From: CBDUQI01 sp965369325
Lineage (GTDB): Bacteria; Pseudomonadota; Gammaproteobacteria; Steroidobacterales; JBCBZW01
Direction of reading: 5' to 3'
NCBI GenBank assembly: GCA_965369325.1
Contig: CBDUQI010000029.1
Coordinates: forward strand, 1-38,831
DNA length: 38,831 nt
Shown here: one piece after another, positions 1 through 8,966 of the stretch
Numbering within the stretch: the first letter of the stretch is position 1
Layout of the letters: every line of letters begins with the position of its first letter
Made by a program: the position numbers and the translations under genes
The notes under the pieces: model-generated
Databases searched by the model: none
What the model was told of the DNA's origin: nothing
The model's input: the letters and a program-made list of their open reading frames with translations, nothing else

Positions 1-3000
1 CTTTAGCGGCGTGTGGCGGATCCGGTTCTGGTGGTGGGGGCGGCAATGGCAGTGGTGGCACTACTACTCCCGTCAATCAAGCTGGCAGCATCACGATAAG
101 CGGGACATTGCAACGTGATGAGGTTTTGACTGCAACAGTAAGTGATGGAAACGGCATAAATGGCTCGGTAATCAGCTATCAATGGCGCAGGGACGGGATG
201 GACATCCCGAGCGCCACAAGTTCTACATGGACCGCCGTGCAAAGTGACGTGGGCTTTCCTTTGACTGTAAATGCAGCCTATACAGATGAAGACGGATTTA
301 GCGAGGATGTAACCTCAGCCCAAACGGCCAATATTGCAGATATCCCGGCTACGGATAGCCCCGGCAGCGTTTCGATCACGGGGACGGCCCAGGTTGGCCA
401 AGTGCTTACAGCGGTGGTGACAGATGCGAATGGCGTATCCGCTTCCAATGTGCTTTACGAGTGGCGTCGCGATGGCACCGCAATTATGGGCGCTTCTGAA
501 AGCAGCTATACGCTAGTGGCTGAAGATGAAGGCAGCGCAATCACCGTAAACGCTACCTACACCGATGATGATGGATTTAGCGGAGATGAGACCTCTTCGC
601 CGACAGCGTCTGTCACAGGCGCGCCCTCCTCCTCTGCTGGTAACTTTCCGCGCGGTACATTGGGAGGTATAGATAGCGTGCCCGATGTAAGTTGCGACGT
701 AGTTTACACAGATGCCGAAGCCTTGGCCGATGATGCGACGCGCACCATGGCGGCAGGAACAACGCTTTGTCTTGCTGATGGTGCATATGGCGACTTTGAG
801 CTTGATTTTGGCGGTGCAGGCACGTCGGGTTCGCCAATCACTATCGCGGCGCAAACGCCAGGTGAGGCCGTGATCACTGGCGAAACCTCTGTGCGTATGA
901 GCGGCAGTTACGCCGTGCTGCAAGGCCTTGTGTTTAAAGGAGGGCAGACCGCCAGTTCTGATTTTCTGCAAACACGCAACGGCAGCGGCGGAGATTTCTG
1001 CAACAACTGCCGCATTACCGAAATCGCCGTCATAGATTTGCAAAGCGATAGTAGCGGGAAATGGCTTAACATCTACGGCGTCGACAACCGCGTCGATCAT
1101 AGCTGGTTTGCTGGCAAGGAGAATACGGGCGCGCTGTTAACTGTAAACCGTGAAATTCCCGACGGCGGCACGGCGGCAGACATCCCCATAAGCCGCACGA
1201 TCATTGATCATAACTATTTCGGCGACCGTCCCCCAACCGACGGCAAAGCCTATGCCGAAGGTAGCGACAACGATTATGAAGCCATTCGTATCGGCACCAG
1301 CGAAGGCCATGCTTTCGATAGTGACGTGCTGGTTGAATACAACTACTTTGAACGCATTGACGGAGAAGCCGAGGTTATCTCCAACAAGGCGGGTAACAAT
1401 GTAATCGCCAACAATACTATCCGCGATAGCTATGGTTCTCTCACCACACGCCACGGGGCCAACGCCACAATCGAAGGGAATTTTATCATGGGCGATGGTC
1501 ATCCTTATGCGGGCGGGCTTCGCATTATCGATGACGGACACCGGGTCATAAATAATTACATAGAAGGCGCACGGTATATAAATACCCGTTTTCACGGCGG
1601 CATTGTCATTCACAACAGCAACGGATCGACCAGTAATGGTTACCAGGATGTTTTCAATGTTTTGATTGCCCACAACACGGTTGTCGATAGCGTGAATAGC
1701 CTCAACGTAAATGGGGGCAATCAGAGCAATAATCCTGAAGATGTCTTTTTCGTCAATAACATCATTGATGATGCCATCGGTCCGATCATCACATTTGCAG
1801 ACGAAGGCTTGCCCGCCAATTCGTCTTATACCGGCAACTACGTCTTCGGGCAATCATTTTCAGACGAGTCCAGTATTACCAGTGCCAGCGGATTTGTTGA
1901 CGGGGACATCGCCATGACGGAAGACGGCTTGGGTGTGTCGCGGCCTGCAGATGCGCTAAGTGTTGCCGCGGATAGCGCAGCGGATATTGGATCGTTCGCG
2001 GCGATCAGTGATGACATGGATGGCAATACGAGGACAGGCGATACGCAAAGTGGATCGGATCATCTCCCGACGCCCGCGATAACCAAGGGGTTAATAACAT
2101 CTGATGACGTCGGCCCGATGAATTATCGCCCTGATTTCAGTCAGGGGTATGTGCGACGAGTTGATATTGTAAACCCTGGATTTGATGCGACAGATGGCTG
2201 GGCCTTTACCTCCCCAGCGACGGTGACAACCAGCGCGAGTGACATATTCTCTGGCCCCACAGCGATGGTGTCTGAGGCGGGGTCGCTGTCCCAGAATGTC
2301 GCCCTGGAGCCCAACACAACTTACACTTTGACGGCCTTCACCAAGGGGCCAGTAGAGCTTAGCGTGAGCAGTGGCGGCGACACGGCTCGCGTGGATGACT
2401 CCAATTCGGACTACCGGCTTAGCACTTTGCGCTTTGATACAACAAGCTCAGGCAGCGCAGTAGTCTCGATCGCATTAGATGGCACGATTGAGACAAATGT
2501 AGCGATTGCAGACCCGAGCTTTGATGACTTTACCGGCAATTCCTCTGACCCGAACTGGACCGTCAGCGAATCCAGTGGAAATACAGGACAAGTACAGACA
2601 ACAGGAAATTCGGCCACTGGCTCTAGCGGGGCTTTGAAATTCAGACTTAATGCGGGTAGCGGAGAAGTCGGGGGCCAAGGCGTCACCCAGGACCTGACGG
2701 GCATAGTGCCAAACACGCAGTACACGCTCTCGGCCTTTGTTCTGTATAAGCGTGATAGAACGGACGTAACTGCTACCGTTGGCGTTTATGAAGCGGGAAC
2801 AATAAATGTTCTGGCCAGTAAGGTGCTTGACTATAAGGCCTTAGAGGCGGCTGGCGCGCCGGAATCTGAAGAAGATAATTTCTTACTTGATACATTTACG
2901 TTTAATTCGGGGGCACAGTCTGGCCTGACTTTGTTTGTTACGTATGACGTTAACAATGTGCTGGCCAGCACACCTGACCAGAGCGAGGCACAAGATGACT

Positions 3001-3104
3001 CAGAATTGTGGGTGGATGATATAAGCATTACGGCACCTGGTGTGCCTGATGCAGGAACATTTGGCTATGCTGATGACGTTCGTATTGTCTCGCATGGGAA
3101 TTGA
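1..3104 (+). CDS. PL6 family lyase (chondroitinase B-like / alginate lyase), lipoprotein, 5' partial
   Basis: Secreted beta-helix polysaccharide lyase, most likely acting on alginate given its PL7 neighbour. The start lies left of the window. The frame is open from base 3, where the codons read L-A-A-C followed by a Gly-rich stretch, which is a lipobox plus linker, so the TTG at 108 is not the true start. Two tandem Ig-like repeats follow (about 84-335 and 360-620), then the PL6 beta-helix (about 690-2050). The catalytic set matches chondroitinase B spacing: Glu at 1371, Lys at 1386 (motif EVISNK) and Arg at 1449 (TTRHG), with Lys and Arg exactly 21 residues apart as in K250/R271. The C-terminus has two jelly-roll, CBM-like domains (about 2160-2490 and 2500-3090). 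The stop overlaps a TTG start of the PL7 gene. Exact substrate (poly-M, poly-G or mixed) cannot be read from sequence. Confidence 0.9.
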   Translation, partial: LAACGGSGSGGGGGNGSGGTTTPVNQAGSITISGTLQRDEVLTATVSDGNGINGSVISYQWRRDGMDIPSATSSTWTAVQSDVGFPLTVNAAYTDEDGFSEDVTSAQTANIADIPATDSPGSVSITGTAQVGQVLTAVVTDANGVSASNVLYEWRRDGTAIMGASESSYTLVAEDEGSAITVNATYTDDDGFSGDETSSPTASVTGAPSSSAGNFPRGTLGGIDSVPDVSCDVVYTDAEALADDATRTMAAGTTLCLADGAYGDFELDFGGAGTSGSPITIAAQTPGEAVITGETSVRMSGSYAVLQGLVFKGGQTASSDFLQTRNGSGGDFCNNCRITEIAVIDLQSDSSGKWLNIYGVDNRVDHSWFAGKENTGALLTVNREIPDGGTAADIPISRTIIDHNYFGDRPPTDGKAYAEGSDNDYEAIRIGTSEGHAFDSDVLVEYNYFERIDGEAEVISNKAGNNVIANNTIRDSYGSLTTRHGANATIEGNFIMGDGHPYAGGLRIIDDGHRVINNYIEGARYINTRFHGGIVIHNSNGSTSNGYQDVFNVLIAHNTVVDSVNSLNVNGGNQSNNPEDVFFVNNIIDDAIGPIITFADEGLPANSSYTGNYVFGQSFSDESSITSASGFVDGDIAMTEDGLGVSRPADALSVAADSAADIGSFAAISDDMDGNTRTGDTQSGSDHLPTPAITKGLITSDDVGPMNYRPDFSQGYVRRVDIVNPGFDATDGWAFTSPATVTTSASDIFSGPTAMVSEAGSLSQNVALEPNTTYTLTAFTKGPVELSVSSGGDTARVDDSNSDYRLSTLRFDTTSSGSAVVSIALDGTIETNVAIADPSFDDFTGNSSDPNWTVSESSGNTGQVQTTGNSATGSSGALKFRLNAGSGEVGGQGVTQDLTGIVPNTQYTLSAFVLYKRDRTDVTATVGVYEAGTINVLASKVLDYKALEAAGAPESEEDNFLLDTFTFNSGAQSGLTLFVTYDVNNVLASTPDQSEAQDDSELWVDDISITAPGVPDAGTFGYADDVRIVSHGN

Positions 3105-4603
3105 TACGAGGCAGAAGCCCTTTGATACGTAAATCAAGCAGATTGAACTATCGAGCCAGTTGGCTCGCCTGCCTGCTTGCTGTCACGGGATGTGGCGGAG
3201 GTGGGTCATCAGGCGCGACCGGCGGCAGTACGCCGACCACGCCAGCCCCGCCCGTGTTGGAGACATCGTGCACCGGCAATAACCTCATCAACGTGATTGC
3301 TGCGACGGACAACGGCCAGAGCCCCGCAGGAAACGGTCCGGAGCGGGCTATTGATGATAGCCTGGATTCTGCTTCGCGTTGGGAATCGCCGGGTGATGCA
3401 ATAACGATCACCTTTGACCTGGGTGCGCGGCACTTGGTCCGGGAAGTTGGAATCGCTTGGTTTGAGGGCGATGAACGCGTTGCCTCGTTCCGCGTTTTTG
3501 CATCCGTTGATGGGGTGGATTTTGATTCATTACTGAGCGATCAACAATCCTCTGGTGAGACCCAAAGTTTCGAGCGATATGATACGCCCGATACGCCAGC
3601 GCAGTTTATTCGTATAGAAAGTTTCGGTAATTCCATCAATTCAAACAATGCGATTATTGAAGCCACCGCATTTGGCTGTACCCTTGATACGGACACGGCG
3701 GTTTTCGAGAATGCGAATGTAGAGGCAGCAGACTTTGCGCTTGACCCCACAGAATCACCAGGATCAAACTTTGAACTGATCAGCTGGGCGCTGGATACGC
3801 CAGCGGATCTCGATGGCGACGATCGTTCCGATCGTGCTAGTGAAAGTGACCTGGACGATGGATTTACGGATGGGTTTTTCTTCACCGGCCCTTCTGGCGG
3901 CATGGTATTTCGCTCCACCGTTGGCGGTGCCAAGACATCCGCTAACACAAGCTTCGTGCGCTCGGAGCTGCGCGAAATGCTGCGCCGAGGCAATACCAGT
4001 ATCAGTACCCAGGGGGTGAACCAGAATAACTGGATACTGGGATATCAACCGGATCCTGGAATAGTGGTAGGGGGACGTAACGGTGTGCTGCGCGGTACGC
4101 TCGCGGTTAACCACGTGACCGAAACGGGGGATCGCAATCAGGTCGGCCGGGTGATCATCGGGCAAATTCACGCGCAAGGCGATGAGCCTGCACGCTTATA
4201 TTATCGAAAGTTTCCTGAAAACGGGCGCGGGTTTATTTACCTGGCGCATGAGATCCGAGACTCGGACGACATCTATTTTTCGGTGCTTGGTCCGGTGAAT
4301 AGCAACCTGGACAATGCGCCTGCTGATGATGCGAATCCGGAGAATGGCATTGCACTGGATGAGATTTTTTCCTACGAGATCAAGCAACGGGATGCTCGCA
4401 TTGATGTCATTGTAAGGCGCGGTGACAGCACGGGGCCGATCATTGGCCACAATTATGTGGATATGCGGCAACAGAACAGTGGCTATGATGTTCCGGATGA
4501 GTGGATGTATTTCAAGGCCGGCGCTTATACGCAAAATAACTCCGGGGACGAGGCGGATTTTGATCAGGTTACGTTCTACGAACTTGAGAAGTCTCACGAT
4601 TAG
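3101..4603 (+). CDS. PL7 alginate lyase with CBM32 domain, lipoprotein
   Basis: Endo-acting alginate lyase, probably anchored in the outer membrane. Signal peptide residues 1-30 end in lipobox VTGC (Cys31), followed by a Gly/Ser/Thr/Pro linker. Residues about 62-192 look like an F5/8 type C (CBM32) sugar-binding domain. Residues about 207-495 are the PL7 jelly roll with the three family motifs: RSELRE (287-292), QIH (355-357) and YFKAGAYTQN (470-479). In PL7 the QIH variant tends to go with G-containing alginate. No ATG is available near the 5' end. TTG 3101 overlaps the upstream stop as TTGA. TTG 3122 is an equal or better candidate because GAGG at 3108-3111 sits 10 nt before it, and it would shorten the protein by seven residues without losing the signal peptide. 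It forms a bicistronic pair with the PL6 lyase. Confidence 0.92.
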   Translation: MIRGRSPLIRKSSRLNYRASWLACLLAVTGCGGGGSSGATGGSTPTTPAPPVLETSCTGNNLINVIAATDNGQSPAGNGPERAIDDSLDSASRWESPGDAITITFDLGARHLVREVGIAWFEGDERVASFRVFASVDGVDFDSLLSDQQSSGETQSFERYDTPDTPAQFIRIESFGNSINSNNAIIEATAFGCTLDTDTAVFENANVEAADFALDPTESPGSNFELISWALDTPADLDGDDRSDRASESDLDDGFTDGFFFTGPSGGMVFRSTVGGAKTSANTSFVRSELREMLRRGNTSISTQGVNQNNWILGYQPDPGIVVGGRNGVLRGTLAVNHVTETGDRNQVGRVIIGQIHAQGDEPARLYYRKFPENGRGFIYLAHEIRDSDDIYFSVLGPVNSNLDNAPADDANPENGIALDEIFSYEIKQRDARIDVIVRRGDSTGPIIGHNYVDMRQQNSGYDVPDEWMYFKAGAYTQNNSGDEADFDQVTFYELEKSHD

Positions 4604-4616
4604 GGTGATCGCGAGG

Positions 4617-4699
4617 GGGCCGGGCGGGCGTAGTGTCGCTCCGGAAATGGCTCCCTTCGGTCCGCTTTATTTTCCTCCGGACACCACGCCCACCCGGCC
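4617..4699 (+). repeat. 83-bp palindromic element, copy 1
   Basis: Hairpin-forming element 13 bases after the PL7 stop. Its arms start GGGCCGGGCGGGCG and return as CGCCCACCCGGCC, around a core containing ATGGCTCCCTTCGG. The reverse complement of 7252-7334 matches it over 83 bases with one difference (base 4685). A diverged third copy lies near 32554. It looks like a REP/MITE-type element; no transposase is nearby. Confidence 0.85.
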
Positions 4700-5163
4700 G
4701 CTGAGACGGCGGCGAACAAGAGAGACATTCCTGCAGCCGAACGGATTCGCCTTGAGCGCCAGGTGGGGAGATCAGTGTCGGCGACGTTAACGCAAATAGC
4801 ACAGTAGACCTGCTGATTGGAATCCATCCTCTAGCCCGAACGGAGTGGACCGAGGTAGACGGTAGTTACAGTACGACAGAATCGCTCGGTGTTAACAACG
4901 GTAGTTGTAACAGTCGGTGCTTGATCTGACAGACAGTGTCTGACCAGATCGCGCCCTGAACGTTGCCTTTTCCCGACAGCAGACTCTCAAACAGCAAGAT
5001 TTAGCTTCAACTCATCGTCGGCAAACGGCCAACAGCAGCCGCTGAAACGCGTGACGGGGGCCAACTATTTGTGCGCCTGCATCCGAAACGTGTTTCGCAT
5101 GTATCTGGTGTACATTAATCTAGAGTTGACAATTTCGCGAAAAAGTAAGGAAGGAATTACACT
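4700..5163. other. Intergenic, no gene recognised
   Basis: Between the first palindromic element and the small ORF at 5164. Reading frames are short and broken. A TTGACA hexamer at 5126-5131 could be a -35 box, but no good -10 box follows at normal spacing. No RNA gene or known repeat is seen. Confidence 0.4.
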
Positions 5164-5319
5164 ATGATGTATGGCATGCGCATATACCTCACTTCAAGGC
5201 GTCAACTTGTAAAACTGCGACTCCGACCAAGATCAGCGCTCGTAAGAACGCGGAGTGTTTTGAACTACTCCTTGGGAATCGAAAACGCACGTCTCACGTC
5301 TAGATCGATTACATCATGA
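5164..5319 (+). CDS. Possible small basic leader ORF (51 aa) upstream of amidohydrolase
   Basis: A 51-residue ORF beginning MMYGMRIYLTSRRQ, rich in Arg and Ser, with no recognised domain. It is supported by a strong Shine-Dalgarno run (AAGGAAGGA) about 8 nt before the ATG at 5164, by TTGACA upstream at 5126, and by its stop overlapping the amidohydrolase start as ATGA (5316-5319). The amidohydrolase itself has no clear Shine-Dalgarno sequence, so it may depend on translation of this ORF. It could equally be a chance ORF in a leader region. Confidence 0.35.
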   Translation: MMYGMRIYLTSRRQLVKLRLRPRSALVRTRSVLNYSLGIENARLTSRSITS

Positions 5320-6821
5320 AGTTTGCATATATCTCAGTTGTCGCTTGCTTTGTTCTCGCATTCCCAGTCAAGGCGAGTGAATTCGCAGTGAACTCGCAAC
5401 CGTTGGCGCCAGCACAGATTACCAGTCCTTGGGTTTTTGGCGAGCCGGTCGCGATCGAGAATGTGAACGTTCTAACGATGACCACAGCGGACGCCGTTCT
5501 CGGATCCGCGACCGTAATTCTGGAGAACGGTCGCATACGTTCTATTTTCCTGTCCGGCGAAGCTAGTTCACCAGCGGGCATACGGCGAGTCGACGGTACG
5601 GGCAAATGGCTGATGCCCTCCTTGACGGACATGCACGTCCATGTAGAAAACGAACGCCTAATGAGACTCTTGCTGGGCCGGGATGACATATCAAATGGAG
5701 ATATCACCGACACGGACATTTTTCTACCATATGTCGCAAATGGCGTACTCCAAATATTGAATATGGGGGGAATGTCGGAAGCCATCGGGCAGCGTACCGC
5801 GATCGAAAGCGGGCGCGTTCTCGGGCCGCACATGACACTTGCCGCGATGATTGATGGCGGAGATCCAATTTGGCCTATCGGATTTACACGCACCGCGGCA
5901 ACGCCGGCTGACGGTCGCCAAACAGTTAGAGACATACAAGCGGAAGGTTACGATGTCATCAAAACTTACAGCGGCCTCGACCATGCAACTTTTGAGGCAA
6001 TTGTGGACGAGTCGAAGAAGCGGGGAATGCGCGTTATTGGGCATATTCCTGGCCGTCGCGCGGACGCGACGGAGCAATTTATTCGAAGAGGCTTTGACAT
6101 GGTTGTTCACGCCGAAGAGTTTGCCTATCAATCACCAGAAGTATCGCTCGCAGCGGAAAATATCGATCGCTACGTTGCGCTCGCCAAGCAAGCTGGAACT
6201 TGGTTGACATCGACGCTTACATTGGATGAACGAATCGCAGAGCAGATGCGAGATTTCTCGACTCTCGGGCGTCGTCCAGAACTGAAGTACCTTCATCCGT
6301 TAACACGAGAGTTGTGGATTGATCGAAACGGCTACAAGAACCCGACGCCCGAACGCGCCGCAATGGTAGAAGCAGTCGTCGAGTTTAACCGTAAACTCGT
6401 GAAGGCATTCGTTGACGGCGGTGTCCCGGTCATTCCGGGTACAGATTCGGTCGTTCCCGGAATCGCACCGGGCTTTTCGCTTCATGACGAATTCGAAGCC
6501 CTGAGAGAAGCTGGGTTACCGAGTAAATACATCCTGTACGCGGATACAAATCTTGCTGCTCAATGGCTTGGAGTCTCGACAGATCGTGGCACCGTGGAAG
6601 TTGGAAAGCGCGCGGACCTTCTTCTCTTGGATGCGAATCCTGTAGCCGACATATCCAACACGCGAAAAATCGCCGCAGTAATATCAAGCGGACGGTATTT
6701 CTCTCGCTCTCAGCTTGACAACATGATGGAAGAAATGGCCAAGCGTTATGATGCCAAAACGACATCGAGGGAAACGACAAGTCGTCCAGTGGTAGGCGAA
6801 GATGGTAGCGAGGAAACCTAA
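5316..6821 (+). CDS. Exported amidohydrolase (imidazolonepropionase-like family)
   Basis: Metal-dependent hydrolase of the amidohydrolase superfamily, exported by a Sec signal peptide (residues 1-20, ending VKA-SEF). Metal ligands are visible: DMHVH (His107, His109), probable carboxylated Lys216 in DVIKTYSG, His243 (IGHIPG), His265 (VVHAEE) and Asp377 (PGTDS). The C-terminal GTVEVGKRADLLLLDANP is the usual return of the beta-sandwich. Secreted members of this group include prolidase-like and other peptidase or lactonase enzymes; the substrate cannot be told. The ATG at 5316 overlaps the stop of a small upstream ORF. The gene lies alone between two inverted copies of an 83-bp palindromic element, and by eye its codon use is more A/T-tolerant than that of neighbours, so it may be a transferred unit. 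Confidence 0.85.
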   Translation: MKFAYISVVACFVLAFPVKASEFAVNSQPLAPAQITSPWVFGEPVAIENVNVLTMTTADAVLGSATVILENGRIRSIFLSGEASSPAGIRRVDGTGKWLMPSLTDMHVHVENERLMRLLLGRDDISNGDITDTDIFLPYVANGVLQILNMGGMSEAIGQRTAIESGRVLGPHMTLAAMIDGGDPIWPIGFTRTAATPADGRQTVRDIQAEGYDVIKTYSGLDHATFEAIVDESKKRGMRVIGHIPGRRADATEQFIRRGFDMVVHAEEFAYQSPEVSLAAENIDRYVALAKQAGTWLTSTLTLDERIAEQMRDFSTLGRRPELKYLHPLTRELWIDRNGYKNPTPERAAMVEAVVEFNRKLVKAFVDGGVPVIPGTDSVVPGIAPGFSLHDEFEALREAGLPSKYILYADTNLAAQWLGVSTDRGTVEVGKRADLLLLDANPVADISNTRKIAAVISSGRYFSRSQLDNMMEEMAKRYDAKTTSRETTSRPVVGEDGSEET

Positions 6822-7251
6822 GGTAGCCTCACGGCCTAAATCTAACGAATTTATGGTCACTCGAGTGGCGCGACCGTTCTCTATTCTCACTGGAATGTGG
6901 GATGTCCTCTTCTTAGCGGGGATGCGATTGCTTGACAATATTAAGAGTGTTCACGTCCGCCTTGGGTCGTTTGCTGTCGTCCGATGCTTTGCCAGGCAAA
7001 CGGCAGCAATTGAGTGTAAAGCGACCTCTTGTCTCGATCAATCCAGACAGTGACTGTACGTCGGGTCTGAATTATCACAGGTAGTGGTGCTGTAGATTTT
7101 CTAGATCTGCCGGTGATGAAAGAGTCCTTCTTTCCAACCCCCGGGCCAGGTGGGATCGCACCGGACTCATTTTCGCGTAGCCCTTAGCCCCGGACTGTCT
7201 CGCTTCTTGTTCTTAAACTTCAGGTGGTAGTCCTGCCATGTCGCCTGAGGG
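6822..7251. other. Intergenic, no gene recognised
   Basis: About 430 bases between the amidohydrolase stop and the second palindromic element. Only short shadow frames are present. No RNA gene, terminator with a T-run or known repeat is seen. Confidence 0.4.
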
Positions 7252-7334
7252 GGCCGGGTGGGCGTAGTGTCCGGAGGAAAATAAAGCGGACCGAAGGGAG
7301 CCATTTCCGGAGCGACACTACGCCCGCCCGGCCC
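7252..7334 (-). repeat. 83-bp palindromic element, copy 2 (inverted)
   Basis: Reverse complement of the element at 4617-4699 with one mismatch over 83 bases. It is itself an imperfect palindrome, with arms GGCCGGGTGGGCGTAGTGTC and GACACTACGCCCGCCCGGCC. Together the two copies enclose the amidohydrolase segment. Confidence 0.85.
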
Positions 7335-7509
7335 TTTGATACGCCGTTAAAAAAGCGGTACCCGGAACGTGGTTCCCATAGGGCACTTCATTCTCCCGCG
7401 CGGCGGGAGTTTCGAAACCCTTGTGTTGTCGTCCCTGTTGCACGATATTTAGTGACAGCACACAAAGCGCTTAACGCAATGCCGGGTGGACCGGCGCCGG
7501 AGACTCGTT

Positions 7510-7902
7510 ATGACACGTATCGGAACCGCATTACTGCTCCTCGTCCTTGCCGTGCCGTCCACTGCGGCCGCAGACGTGGTGGCGGAGTTCAGTGGTGAAG
7601 GCGGATCCGTCACACGCGCCTTTGCGGTGAAGGCGCCCTGGCTCCTCACTTGGGTTGTGCGCACCGACTACCACCGTGACCTCGGCTTCGATATGGATCT
7701 GCGCGAAGCGACCACCGGGCGACTTGTCGGGCGCGTGCTCAGGACGAACAGTGCGGGCGGCGGGTACAAGCTGTTCGAGGAAAGCGGGCGCTTTCAATTT
7801 GCCATTCAGTCCAGTTTCGCCCGATGGACACTGCGGGTTGAAGCCATCAGTGCGGAAGAAGCCGCTAAGCTGATTCCGGTCAAACAGCCGGGCGACGAAT
7901 AG
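7510..7902 (+). CDS. Small exported protein of unknown function (130 aa)
   Basis: I do not recognise the family. The ATG at 7510 is preferred over the upstream GTG (7486) because GGAG sits 7 nt before it and it gives a clean signal peptide: MTRIG, a Leu/Val core, then STAAA-DV. The mature part, about 108 residues, has alternating hydrophobic positions and no cysteine, which suggests a small beta-rich periplasmic domain. It stands alone, between the palindromic element and a convergent transglycosylase gene. Confidence 0.65.
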   Translation: MTRIGTALLLLVLAVPSTAAADVVAEFSGEGGSVTRAFAVKAPWLLTWVVRTDYHRDLGFDMDLREATTGRLVGRVLRTNSAGGGYKLFEESGRFQFAIQSSFARWTLRVEAISAEEAAKLIPVKQPGDE

Positions 7903-7939
7903 GCCCGCCGACCGTCAAGCAAGATTCGGAGTTTCACAC

Positions 7940-8665
7940 CTAGAGGCTCATAGACGTGGCCTGATCGAATTGCGCTTGATCTATGAACCCACCATCTAGC
8001 ATTCTTTCAAGAACGTGATCTCGCCTTGCAAGTGCAGCCTTCGGCGATACGATGGGATTGAGCTGTGACGGAGCTTTAGGAATGCCCGCCAAGACAGCCG
8101 TTTCGGATAGATTGAGCTCTTTTAGTGACTTTCCGAAGTACTGCATTGCCGCAGCTTCTACGCCGTAGGAACCATTGCCAAAGTAGATGATGCTGAGGTA
8201 CGACTCGATGATTTCCATCTTGCCGAATTTCTTCTCGAGCTTTAGCGCAAGCAAGAGCTCAGATAGTTTTCTCTTGAACGTCTTTTCGGATCCAAGGAAG
8301 CGGTTTTTCGCGAGTTGCATTGTAATTGTGCTTGCGCCGCTGACAGGTTCTCCAGCTTGCACAAAGAGCGCGAAAGCCCTTAGTGCAGCGACGTAGTCTA
8401 CGCCGCTATGCGCAAAGAAGCGTTTATCCTCTGCAGCCACAAAGGCGGAAATTACACTGCTGGGTATTTCTCCGTATCGTAAAGTCCTTTGGGTACTTTC
8501 GTGCGTGGTTAGTTTGAGCTCGTCAATGCCGGGTAGCTTTTGATGGAGAAATACGGAGTACGCTACTAATGAAACGGCAATTGACGTCAAAACGAAAGCA
8601 GTCAGTTTCAGCACCTGCCGCGTCGCACTAAGTGAATGAAAACTCCAGAGATATCGTTGCCCCAT
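7940..8665 (-). CDS. Stand-alone GT51 peptidoglycan glycosyltransferase
   Basis: Polymerises lipid II into glycan strands at the inner membrane. One N-terminal membrane segment (about residues 20-40) is followed by the GT51 domain with its motifs: catalytic Glu79 in EDKRFFAHSG, GASTITMQL (110-118), the helix around IIESYLSIIYFGNG with the second Glu, and KAPSQLNP. The protein ends just after this domain with no transpeptidase domain. At 241 aa it has the length of monofunctional MtgA, yet motifs such as FFAHSGVD read more like class A PBPs. It may be a truncated PBP1-type protein or a true monofunctional enzyme. ATG 8665 is chosen over TTG 8758 because the extra 31 residues look non-coding. 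Confidence 0.85.
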   Translation of the reverse strand: MGQRYLWSFHSLSATRQVLKLTAFVLTSIAVSLVAYSVFLHQKLPGIDELKLTTHESTQRTLRYGEIPSSVISAFVAAEDKRFFAHSGVDYVAALRAFALFVQAGEPVSGASTITMQLAKNRFLGSEKTFKRKLSELLLALKLEKKFGKMEIIESYLSIIYFGNGSYGVEAAAMQYFGKSLKELNLSETAVLAGIPKAPSQLNPIVSPKAALARRDHVLERMLDGGFIDQAQFDQATSMSL

Positions 8666-8966
8666 TGCCCCAACCCACCAGTTAACTTGCGATCCTGAAA
8701 CAATAGCGAGGGAAGATGGGATTGTTCTGACACAATAATGCTCAATTATGGCAATCAACCAAGAGCTAGTGTTTCATGGCACGCGCCTACACCCAATCGG
8801 ACGCTAAGAGAAGTACACGCGTGGTCTCTTTGCTGGAGCTGTATCAACGGTGCAGTGATAGACTGAAGGTATCAACTGAGTAGGAAATATGTATTTCCCT
8901 CTATGACAGGGCTTGCCTAGAATTTTCTTATCGAAATTTACGGGACCTCATGCAAAGGATCTAGAT

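Noticed and set aside
513..1853. Minus-strand ORFs of 195 and 238 aa under the first PL6 gene
   Set aside because: They overlap the catalytic domain of a clearly real gene on the other strand and show no recognisable motifs.
3117..3130. GCCCTTTGATACG shared with 7331-7343
   Set aside because: A 13-base match is expected by chance several times in a window of this size.
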